Below, one piece after another: positions 55,475 through 64,000 of a stretch of 64,000 nt of DNA. The stretch is from Pythium myriotylum (lineage: Eukaryota > Oomycota > Peronosporomycetes > Pythiales > Pythiaceae). Positions within the stretch are counted from its first letter, which is position 1; every line of letters starts with the position of its first letter. A program made the position numbers and the translations under genes. The stretch is taken from contig JALJCQ010000031.1 of NCBI GenBank assembly GCA_023091665.1, positions 1 through 64,000 of the forward strand, given 5' to 3'. A model generated the notes under the pieces. The model was not told the DNA's origin and did no database searches. It saw nothing but the letters and a program-made list of their open reading frames with translations.

Positions 55475-57638
55475 TCACGATGAACCAGCGTTCACAATAT
55501 TGCGCATGGAGAATCCATCAAAGAACGAGTGGCGTAGCGCCTCCTTGGCTGTGATGCGATTCTCTGGATCAAGCACGAGCATGAGCTGCAAGAGATCCAG
55601 CAGGCCGGTCGCTGCGTCCTCGGGGCGTAGGATCTGCTTGAGCGACCGCATGCGGCGCACGTGGTCCACGCTCTCGTCGTTGGTGGCGCCGTTGGGCCAG
55701 TCCAGACGCCCGTGGCGGAAGAACTTGGCGGCATGCGGAGCGACGCGATCGGTCATGTGGCGAGGCAGCGGTCCGATGCAACGCTCGATAAGGGCGAGGT
55801 GTTCGAGGTTTTCGTGCTATAAACAAGAGCAGTGGTTAGCGTCGCATAGGAGTAAAGAAAAGATTCCAAGGCGAGATCGTACCGTAGCGAAGAGAAGCTC
55901 GCCGATGTAGAGCTCGGCGATGATGCAACCGGCTGACCAAATATCCGACGGGTAGCTCCATCCGAGACCCAGAATCACTTCGGGGGATCGGTACTGGCGT
56001 GTGTTGATGATGGAGCTCTTGGACTCGTCGTCATATGTTGCGCCACCGAAATCGATCACTACAAGACCATAAATCACCGCGTGAGTTAACACTTGATGAT
56101 CCACTCATTCGTGCTGCAGCGTAAGACTCACGTTTGGTCGCATAGTTGGCTGGTGGTCGGCACGTCAAACGGCCCGAGTCCACATCTTCCATTGCGTCTT
56201 CGATTCGGCGTCCATTGGTTGCTTGGGTGGGCGGCTTCCCGTTCGGCGAGCTGTACGAGGACGACGAGGACGGAGTCGACGAGGCCGTGCGCTCTTCCTC
56301 GCCGTCGACGAGCAGAATGTTTTCGGGCTTGAGATCGGTGTGAATGAGTTTGATCGAGTGGATGAACTCGAGCGATGTGAGCAGTTGCCAAGCGAAGGCT
56401 CGCACGCAGTACATCGGGAAGGGCTGGTAGTCATGAGCTTTAAGGTAGTCGTACAGCGAGCATCCGAGCCGCTCAAACACCATGCAAACGTGGCCTTTGT
56501 ACTCAAACCTGCGACACGCGTCAGACTCGGGATCTCGCGACAAGGCATCATGGCCTCTTCCAACCCCCCAAACGCACCATTTGTACATGCGCACGCAGAG
56601 CGACGCGTTTTTCTCATCCTTGTCGTTGACGTCTTGCAGGATGTTGGCTTCAATCTATGTATCCAACCACGTCATACACACCACACCCACACGCATCAGC
56701 AATCGACGACACTTTTTCCCCTCGTTGAAGATTAGTTGCGCCCCACCTTGGCCGACTCCGAGTACTTTTCCACTTTGCGCACGACTTTGATCGCGACAAT
56801 CATGTCGCGCTGCTTGTCGAGACACTCGAGCACGCGACCGAACGTTCCGAGCCCGGCCTCGCGGATGATCTTGTCTAGATACAATACACCCCCACACACA
56901 CACACAATGGGTTCATGAGTCTGTCCACCACGACGCGTCGACGCCTCCACGTACACCGCGACATGATGTAGTCTCCGGGCTTGCCGTCGTAGCTGCCGAT
57001 CGTGTCGTCGTGGTCGCTGTCGCCGCTCTCGTCGCCGCCGCGCTCGTCGCCGTGGCGGTCTTTCTCGTAGTCGTCTCGCCGGTCGCCGCCTCCTCCTCCT
57101 CCTCCTCCTCCTCCGCCACGTCGCCGCGCGCTCGGACGTCGTCGCTCGCCGCGCCGCGGCCGCGAGCGGCTCTGGCTGCGACTGCGCTCGCGGCTGCGAC
57201 TGCGACGCGCTCGCCGACTGTAGCTCTCGGTGCGCTTGGCCCTCGTGCCTCTGCAACATGCCGTCTCAGCATCCTCTCTATGTCGCCAAACGCCCCACGC
57301 CAAACGCCAAACGCCAACGCACCGACTGCTGCGCCGACGGCGCTCGGACCGCGAGCGGCTTCGGCTCTCGTGGCGCCCGTTGGCTTTCCGTCGCGACCGC
57401 GAGCGAGCTGCATCGCCCATGCCCAGTTTGTCATGCGCCGTGAGTCTACTATATTACTACTCCCCATTGTAATCTCGCTTCTCGCGTTCTTCATACCATT
57501 GCGTCGTGGGGAGCCGCTGCGCAACGGCGCGCGCCGCCGCTCGCGCACCGTGCGACGCGAGCGTGCAGAGCCGGGACTGCTGCTCCGCGTGCGGCGCTTC
57601 TTGCGGCGCGCGGCGTCGCCGTCGTGCCGACGCTCCAT
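55475..57638 (-). CDS. LAMMER/CLK dual-specificity protein kinase
   Basis: Eight exons (57497-57638, 57323-57407, 56955-57250, 56747-56874, 56578-56654, 56132-56508, 55883-56058, 55475-55816), 540 aa; all seven introns have GT/AG ends and lengths of 66-92 bp. The N-terminal ~170 residues are Arg/Ser-rich with a Gly run, as in CLK kinases that phosphorylate SR splicing factors. Kinase motifs: GLGTFGRV loop, VAIKVV lysine, [10 protein letters not shown] catalytic loop, LIDFGGATY (DFG) and [10 protein letters not shown]. The signature reads [11 protein letters not shown] where metazoan and plant kinases have EHLAMMERILG. A Ser-rich insert separates the catalytic loop from DFG, usual in this family. 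Role in splicing control is inferred. Confidence 0.9.
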
Positions 57639-58000
57639 ACTGGCCGCGAGCTGCGAATCTCGCGGACCCGACCAGACCAGCGGTCCTGAGGAAGTAAGTT
57701 CTTTTCGAGTCAGCGTAAGTACGCACTCTCCCACTAAGTTCGGTTTTGTTCTCCAAAACTTGATAGTACTATATTTCGTGAAGGTTCTTAACTTAGCAGC
57801 TTCGGGAGCCCCCAAGCCGATCATGATGAAATAGACCACGCCACCACCACGCCACGCCACGCACATTTTCAAACGGCACACTCCCGCACATGGACATCTA
57901 GTCGTTGCTCTCCGCCTCGTCTCTCCCCCTTCCCTTCCTCTGCTGTCTTCCCTACGTCGCTACGTTGGCTCATTCGTTGGCTCGTTGAGTCGCTCTCTCT
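57639..58000. other. intergenic
   Basis: Promoter side of the kinase and 3' side of the next minus-strand gene; nothing else recognised. Confidence 0.45.
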
Positions 58001-58995
58001 CTACAGCGCCACGACGCCGTTCTTCTCGGGCACGAGCCCGGCGCTGTCGGCGCTCGCGTCCACGAACGCCACCTGCACGCTGCTGCCCGGGCGCGCGCCG
58101 TTCTCGACCTCGAACGCGTAGTCCTCGTTCGTGAGTCCGCGCTGCGCCGGCGAGCTGATGCGCGCGACGCCGTGGCCGAAGGGCGACGACGGCCGCGTCG
58201 CCGCCGGCACGTCGCGCTGCGTGACCGAGAGCACGGGCAGCTGCTTCATCGAGTCGTTCGAGCCGCGCGCGTCGACGATGCTGTCGAGCGTGCGGTTGTC
58301 CGGCGTGAGCCCCTTGCCGCCGCCGTGGTACGACGAGCCCGGGATCTCGAGGTCCTGCTTCGCGGCGGTCTTGCGCTTGTACATGACGGCGGCCACGAGC
58401 ACGACGCAGCCGGCGAGCGCGCCGACCACGACGATCGCGGCCGAGCCGGCGCTGCCGCGCGAGCCCGCGAACCCCGACGAGCTCTGGAACGCGCTCACGG
58501 AGTCGCTCTTTTGCGTGGAGACGGGCGTCGGCGGCGTCGTGGGCGCGGGCGTGGTCGGCGTCGTCGGCGCCGTGGCGGTCGCGGTGGTGTTGTCGTTGGT
58601 GACGGGCGCCGGCGTCGCTTCCTCTGGCGACGTCGAGCCGTTCGACGAGGACGACGGCGCGGGCTCCCAGGCGCCGCTTCCTTCGGCTGAGCTCGGGCTC
58701 GGCGTGAGCGTCGGCGTCGTGTCTGCAGAGTCAAGACAAGCCACGCTGACGATGAGTCATTTTTTCCCTCGTCACATTGTCAACAGACAGAGAACGCACC
58801 GCGCATGACGGCGCTGAAGGACGGGCAGTGCATGATGCCGCTGGTCGTGCGCGAGGCGACGCCCGTGCAGCAGATCTGCGGACAGCCGAGCGAGAGCGCG
58901 CAGGACGCGCCGTCGCCCAGGCAGTCGGCGTCGCGCGCCGCCGCGGCGTGCGCGAGCAGCGAGGCGGCGGCCAGCAGCAGCACGCGGCGGGCCAT
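58001..58995 (-). CDS. secreted-then-anchored Cys-rich membrane protein, 305 aa
   Basis: Exons 58800-58995 and 58001-58722 joined over a 77-bp intron (GTGCGT...TCTGCAG). Signal peptide MARRVLLLAAASLLAHAAAA, then a compact Cys-rich ectodomain (DADCLGDGASC...GCPQICCTG...MHCP). A Thr/Pro/Ser-rich stalk (probably O-glycosylated), one transmembrane helix (SAAIVVVGALAGCVVLVAAV) and a basic-start cytoplasmic tail with SP sites follow. No known adhesion or receptor domain was recognised. Layout suggests a cell-surface sensor or wall-anchored protein; this is inference. Confidence 0.75.
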
Positions 58996-59918
58996 CTTCG
59001 TCTCTCCTCGGGCGGCGCGATTCGGAAACTGACCGCGCGGGTAGAGGCCAATCGCGCGGAGCCCCCGACAAATGGCGACACGGCCTCTGCCGTCCCAACG
59101 AGGCGATGAACTTGAAGCCGCCACCTGGCTTCGAGCCCTGGCTCTCTGGGTTCTTTTGGCGAGCTGGGACACTCGCTTAAGTGCGAAGGGACTGCAAAGG
59201 CTCTGGTGACATGGCGCCAGCTGGTGAACAGGAACCCAGCCAGAGACAGACAAAGCCGGGCCTGTCGTGTCCAGCGGACCGGAGGTGGGGAAAGGAGGTC
59301 GGTCTCTGGACGGGAACAGCCCGGCGGACACAAACCGCTGGAAAGGTCGGGACGGAAGAGAGGAAAATCGCGAAACCGCCTCCGGACCAGTGACCACAAC
59401 GACGAGGGGATGGCGTTCCACGGGATGGACCACCAGTCTCTCTGGACGGGTGGGACTCCACGTCCGGAGCCCGATAGACTACCGGCTGATCCGGAGAGGC
59501 GCCTCCCGGACCAAATTAGTTTTTTTTTTTTGTTGTTGTTGGACATAGTACTACGCCTTGAAGTATTAGTATTATCAGACCCCCTTCGCGCCTCGACCTC
59601 GACCGCCCCCCCCCCACGCCCACGCGACTGTTTCTGAGAACGCCCACGCCAGTGCACAGCGCCCTCGATTGCCCTCAATCGCCATCGCGTGGATCCTTGA
59701 CACTCGAGTCGATTGCACACACCCAGCTGCTGGGCGCGCGGTGCCCCTTGGATGGGTACACACACACACAGACAAAGTGCGTCTCGCGCTTACAACGCGA
59801 CGACCGCTAAGTGCGGTATTATAGTAATAGTATGCAGTACTATATTACTATTCCAATAGTCCAGTATTCGACGCCGATCCAGTACTGACTCCCCATCCAC
59901 CAGTATGCACATCGACCG
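58996..59918. other. intergenic between divergent genes
   Basis: About 0.9 kb containing a T run (59520-59530), a short C run (59607-59615) and CA repeats near 59760. No gene recognised. Confidence 0.5.
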
Positions 59919-60359
59919 ATGGCGAGCGCCGCGTCGTCGCCGGCGCTGGACGCGCGCGAGTGCCACGGGCGCGTGCTGAGCGTCCAGTCGCACGTCGTGC
60001 AGGGCTACGTGGGCAACAAGAGCGCCGTCTTCCCGCTGCAGCTGCTGGGGATGGAGGCCGACATCATCAACAGCGTCCACTTCTCCAACCACACGGGGTA
60101 CCCGAGCTTCGGGGGCAAGCACCTGCGGCTCTCGGGCGACGACGTGCTGGATCTTCTCGACGGGCTCGAGCAGAACGGCTTGCTCGCCGACAAGTACTCG
60201 CATCTGCTCACCGGATACATCGGCTCGCCGGCTCTGCTGCAGGCGATTCTCCAGGTCCACGCCCGACTCAGCGCCGCCCAGTCCACGCGCAAAGTGCTCT
60301 ACGTGTGCGACCCCGTGCTGGGTGACAACGGCCGTCTCTACGTCGCGCAAGAACTCGGT

Positions 60360-60390
<31 letters not shown>

Positions 60391-60996
60391 ATTGTGTTCG
60401 TGACATGGATAAGTCTTGGGTTTGTCCACGTGTACCCATGTGACACCGACTCTGCTTGGTGGATGCCTTGTGTAGTCGATCTCTATCGCACCGACGTCGT
60501 GCCGATCGCCGACGTGCTCACGCCCAACCAGTTCGAGTGCGAGCTGCTGACTGAGATGAAGATCGACACGGTCGCCGACGCACTCGTGGCCTGTAAGAAG
60601 CTCCACGCACGCGGGCCGACGGTCGTGGTCATCAGCAGCTTCCAGGAAAAGCTCGCCGACGGCTCGGTCAACGCCTCGGAGCTGGTCGTGATCGGCAGCA
60701 AGGCGTTGCGCGACGAGAAAGGCGGAGACGCCACGTTCGAACAGTACGAGATCCGGATCCCACTCATTGACAGCTACTATACCGGCACGGGCGACCTCTT
60801 CGCCGCGTTACTGCTGGCATGGCTCAACATGCTCCCGACCGATTTCAAGCAGGCGCTCGAGAACGTCATCTCGACGATTCAGAGCGTCCTCCAAATCACG
60901 CTCCGCCTCGGCGGACGCAACTGCGAGCTCAAGCTCATCCAGAGCCGCAACGTCATCGCGAACCCGACCAAGCTCGTCGCCGCGAAGAAGTTGTAG
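59919..60996 (+). CDS. PDXK: pyridoxal kinase
   Basis: Exons 59919-60357 and 60476-60996 with a 118-bp intron containing a GT microsatellite; 319 aa. Ribokinase-like fold: substrate motif SVQSHVVQGYVGNKSAVFPLQ, HFSNHTGY, CDPVLGDNG, TPNQFECELL, and the catalytic anion-hole motif YTGTGDLFAALLLAW with the conserved Asp. It phosphorylates pyridoxal/pyridoxine to the 5'-phosphate in the vitamin B6 salvage route, cytosolic. An out-of-frame upstream ATG at 59905 overlaps the start and could lower translation. Confidence 0.92.
60358..60475 (+). repeat. GT microsatellite inside the pyridoxal kinase intron
   Basis: The intron begins GTAAGTGTGT and continues as about 13 GT units before unique sequence; the repeat abuts the 5' splice site, so length changes could affect splicing. 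Confidence 0.8.
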
Positions 60997-61095
60997 GGCG
61001 GCGAGAGACACGCTCTTCTAGATCAAATAGTTGTTGATTCATTCTCATCATGGTAGTAGTTCATTTCAAGGCGTATTTCTTTGGGCCTTATCGAC

Positions 61096-62799
61096 TTAGT
61101 GCTGCACCACACGCGACGCAATAGCCAAATGGATCTTGTCAAGCGCCTGCGCCCAGCGATCGATCGCATCAAAAGTCTTTTGCGATTCGCGAGCGCTAGA
61201 TCGAAGACGAACACAGAAATCATGTGAGCAGAAGAAAAAAAAAGAGACACCTCGAGGACGTAGTAGCGATCGTACCGGTGTCGGTCTTCCACCACAAGAA
61301 GGCCCTTGGTCTGGTCGATCTTCGCAGCAAGCTCGCCGTTCTGGATCAGATACACGGCGATCTCCTCCGCCTCCTCAAACGAGACGTTCACAGCCTTGGC
61401 GACACTCGTCATCTGCATCACACGGTACGGGCGCACGTAGCTCTTCATGACCTGGCAGCGGATGTTCCGCAGCAGCGGGTTCAGGTACTTCATCATAATC
61501 GGGTCACTGAGAAGCTTGTACTTGGGGTTCTTCAGCACTTTCTCAAACTGCTTGATATCGTTTGTCTCGTAGGCGCTTCGAAGCAGCAGCATGGCGCCAA
61601 TCTCCTCGACGTCCTGGTATACCTTGGCTTCGCGCGAGTCGAACGGGTTGATGTCGGAGCTGGCCAGCATGTTTGCGAGCACGACGTACTTGAGACACTG
61701 CGTTGCACGCGACTGACCCGCCTCCTGGTAGTTTCGGAAGCTCTCGAAGAACTCGTTGTACGCGAGCATCCACTGTCTTTCTTCCAGGTACATCTTCCCG
61801 CCTTCCTCGCGGATCACACTGTCATGATCATTCACTCTCAGTCAGATGCTACAACGATTTACACAAGCATCAAGCAGGCTTGTGTACCCCATGATTCGAG
61901 GATCGGCAACCGCGGCGTCTAGATCCAGGGTCTTTGGATAAATCTCACGCAGTTTCTGTGCGTTCTTGGTCGCGCCACAGAGCTACACCACGAGGCGCGC
62001 GTCAGCATCCACCGCAAAGCCCCATTCGGCAAAACCGTCCGCTCCACCTGAATGTGGAGCGAGTACACGTCCAGCTGCATGGTCGCCTTGGCGGCGTCGG
62101 GCACGCCTTCGGGGGTCTTGCAGAAGTCGTAGAGCTCATCGAGCAGGCGTTGCAGCTGCGAGAACTGCTGCATCTCCAGATAGAGCCGTCCGAGCTTGAC
62201 GTTCATGCTGAACCAGAGACGCTCGTTGTTGAGGTCCTTGAGGCGGTCGAGCGTCATCTCGTACACCTACACACATGAAAGGTCCGGACTCGTGAGCATC
62301 TAGATATCCTGCCAGACTGGGTGATCCGGCGGCACCGCACCTTGGTCACGTAGACTGCGCTTTCAGCGCCGGTCGCAGACGAGACAACGTCGAGAATCGA
62401 CGAGATGGACTCGGTCGACTCGTTCCGAGTGACGTAGGGCAGGAACGCGAGCATGTGCTGGTAGTTGGTGAGCATGGCGTCCCACTTCTTGGCGCTCACC
62501 GAGAGCTTGACGATGTTCTCGTAGGCCTGGAAGCTCCACTTGGCGTTCTCGGGCGCGTCCGAGAGCTGCTTCTCGAGCGCCACGACGCTCTCAAAGTACG
62601 CGAGCGCCTGCGCGAGCTCGCCGCGCTGGCGAAAGTCCTCGGCCTCGTAGAACGTGTTCTCGAGCTCGATCTGCGCCTCTTTCGCGGCGTTGCGCTCGAC
62701 GTCTGCCTCGTCTCCCGAGCCGCCGCCGCCGCTGCCGTCGTCGCTGCCCATCTGCTCGTCGCTGTCATACTCGTACTCGTACTCTTCGGAATCCGACAT
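61096..62799 (-). CDS. CSN2: COP9 signalosome subunit 2
   Basis: Five exons (62341-62799, 62048-62266, 61888-61982, 61276-61818, 61096-61195), 471 aa. The N-terminus is acidic/Tyr-rich (MSDSEEYEYEYDSDEQ), as in CSN2/TRIP15. Helical TPR-like repeats follow, with DPRIMGVIREEGGKMYLEE at the junction, then the PCI domain (FEEAEEIAVYLIQNGELAAKID) and a C-terminal helix (AIDRWAQALDKIHLAI). The last intron uses GTACGATC as donor; a nearer GTGTCT donor would break the frame. CSN2 is the scaffold arm that grips cullin in deneddylation. Convergent with pyridoxal kinase (99 bp). Confidence 0.92.
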
Positions 62800-62994
62800 C
62801 TTCGCTTCCTCTCTGGAGGGATCTCACTGTATCAAAAAGCAAGGTGGGTTGACCCACTGCCACACCACGTGAACACCATTATTATGTAAAGTACACAATC
62901 CAACGAACGTGTCGGATTGGCTGAAACTGAAAATTCGGTTCTAAAACCGGCCCTCACGGAGCAGCTCCCTCATTGTTGATTGACCAACGACCCC
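62800..62994. promoter_or_regulatory. shared divergent promoter of CSN2 and SFT2-like gene
   Basis: Only 195 bp separate the two start codons, so both promoters lie here. A CCAAT-type ATTGG box (near 62915) is visible; no TATA box. Confidence 0.5.
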
Positions 62995-63705
62995 ATGCTC
63001 GAGCAGCTCAAGGCCAAGTCGGCGCAGACGGCGGCGCTCGCCAAGGACAAGGCCGCGCAGCTGAGCGTGCCGGCCTCGCTCAAGGAGGCGACGCTCAAGG
63101 GCTCGCAGGTGCTGCAGTCGCAGGCCAAGGCGGCCGCCAAGTCGCTCAACATCCCCGTGCGCTCGACGAGCGCCGCGAGCACGGCGGCCTCGGACTCGGA
63201 TCTCGAGAGCGACAAGCCCGGCGCGACGCCCAAGAACCAGGAGGAAGAAGGCCTGCTGGACGACTTTGCCGAGCAGTGCAAGCTCACCAAGCGCCAGCGG
63301 CTCTACGGCGCGCTCGGGTGCTACGTCTTTGGCGCCATGTGCGGCTTCCTCTCGACGCTCATGATGTGGGGCGGCCCCAAGCACGTCAAGCAGTTTGGAT
63401 TCTTCTACACGGTCGGCAACCTCGCGAGCATCGGCAGTTCGCTGTTTCTTGTCGGCCCCAAGAGACAGTTGCAAGTCATGTGCATGCCCGTTCGGCGAGT
63501 GGCGTGCTGCATCTGGATAGGGGCGATGGTGCTCACGCTGATCATCGCGTTCGGGTTTCCGAAGGCAGGCCCGCTCGTCATGCTGCTCGTGATGGTGCAG
63601 TATTGCGCCATGCTCTGGTACGGAGCGTCCTTTGTGCCGTACGGCCGCACTATCATCAAGAAGTGTCTAGGCAAAGCGGCAGGGCAGGTCAACGCAGCCG
63701 TGTGA
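62995..63705 (+). CDS. SFT2/Got1-like vesicle transport membrane protein
   Basis: 236 aa. Start set at ATG 62995. A hydrophilic Ala/Lys/Ser N-terminus (~100 residues) precedes four hydrophobic helices: YGALGCYVFGAMCGFLSTLMM, FFYTVGNLASIGSSLFLVGP, VACCIWIGAMVLTLIIAF and PLVMLLVMVQYCAMLWYGASFVP. The GNL...LVGP pattern in helix 2 is the SFT2 signature. Sft2 proteins act in endosome-to-Golgi vesicle fusion with t-SNAREs; Golgi location inferred. The N-terminal extension is longer than in yeast Sft2. Confidence 0.85.
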   Translation: MLEQLKAKSAQTAALAKDKAAQLSVPASLKEATLKGSQVLQSQAKAAAKSLNIPVRSTSAASTAASDSDLESDKPGATPKNQEEEGLLDDFAEQCKLTKRQRLYGALGCYVFGAMCGFLSTLMMWGGPKHVKQFGFFYTVGNLASIGSSLFLVGPKRQLQVMCMPVRRVACCIWIGAMVLTLIIAFGFPKAGPLVMLLVMVQYCAMLWYGASFVPYGRTIIKKCLGKAAGQVNAAV

Positions 63706-63782
63706 TAGCGATGACGAGCCCCCTATTTTTATTATCTACTCGAACTTTTTTTCCGACACTATCGCGTCTGTATGATAAGCGA

Positions 63783-64000
63783 CTAGTTTGCTCGCGCCTC
63801 GAGCCAGTGAACAAAGTCTTTCACGACGGTATCGCGAATGTGCGGCGGCTCATTGCTGAGGTCGTGGGCGCCGTCTGGATACGATCGGAACTCTTTGTCC
63901 TTGCTCGACGTCTTGCTGTGGAACTCCTCCGAGCCAGAGATGTGGCACACAAAGTCGGCGGTGCCGTGCTGCAGCAAGTACGGCGTGTCGATCAAATGGA
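63783..64000 (-). CDS. monoacylglycerol-lipase-like alpha/beta hydrolase, C-terminal part
   Basis: Partial, running off the window. The visible ~70 residues are the end of a serine hydrolase: LLQHGTADFV holding the acid Asp, SKDKEFRSYPDGAHDL with the catalytic His, and a closing helix FVHWLEARAN. This is the pattern of monoacylglycerol lipases/lysophospholipases; nucleophile and cap lie beyond the edge. Convergent with the SFT2-like gene, 77 bp apart. Confidence 0.8.
   Translation of the reverse strand, partial: HLIDTPYLLQHGTADFVCHISGSEEFHSKTSSKDKEFRSYPDGAHDLSNEPPHIRDTVVKDFVHWLEARAN

Overview
The window is one end of an oomycete chromosome, most likely from a Pythium/Globisporangium-type plant pathogen. 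It opens with a TTTAGGG-type telomere (CCCTAAA on this strand). Its genes have short GT-AG introns (57-118 bp) and G/C-rich third codon positions. Promoters carry oomycete-like initiators (CTCATTC plus an A/T-rich tail). The secreted proteins are plant-cell-wall related, and a decayed Crinkler (CRN) effector carries the LxLYLAK variant described from Pythium and Albugo rather than the Phytophthora LxLFLAK. Genus is inference; no marker gene is present.

Layout. 1-1.2 kb: telomere and subtelomere, with interstitial telomeric tracts and a regular array of GAANNTTC palindromes. 1.4-5.6 kb: a Mutator-like (MULE) transposase gene fused to a Ulp1-type cysteine protease, broken by one frameshift and one in-frame stop. 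6.3-6.9 kb: a 602-bp non-autonomous Tc1/mariner-like element with TA target duplication. 7.1-13.3 kb: an orphan gene, a ferric-reductase/NADPH-oxidase-like membrane flavoprotein, a MYND-finger protein and a secreted PAN/Apple protein with a one-base frameshift. 14.5-19.8 kb: a tandem trio of secreted CE1/PHB-depolymerase-type esterases. 20.2-21.5 kb: a disordered Pro/Ser-rich protein. 22.4-25.8 kb: a CRN pseudogene flanked by ~390-bp direct repeats and split by a 5'-truncated LINE with a 15-bp target duplication.

26.7-43.4 kb holds six copies of a secreted family assigned here to GH131 beta-glucanases: one frameshifted, one with a truncated tail, and one a mosaic of two others. They are separated by repeat modules that also seeded CT microsatellites. 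A 1.5-kb near-identical segmental duplication and several large hairpins lie in the same interval.

45.7-64 kb is ordinary compact housekeeping sequence: NOP9, an uncharacterised 803-aa protein, CHMP2/Vps2, MOB4/phocein, two single-pass membrane proteins, a LAMMER/CLK kinase, pyridoxal kinase, CSN2, an SFT2-like Golgi protein and the end of a monoacylglycerol-lipase-like hydrolase. Genes here are mostly in convergent or divergent pairs under 200 bp apart.

The contrast is the main message: a repeat-driven subtelomeric nursery and graveyard of secreted genes (0-45 kb) joined to a stable, intron-bearing core (45-64 kb). All exon models were read by eye from splice sites and reading frame; family names come from recognised motifs, not database searches.
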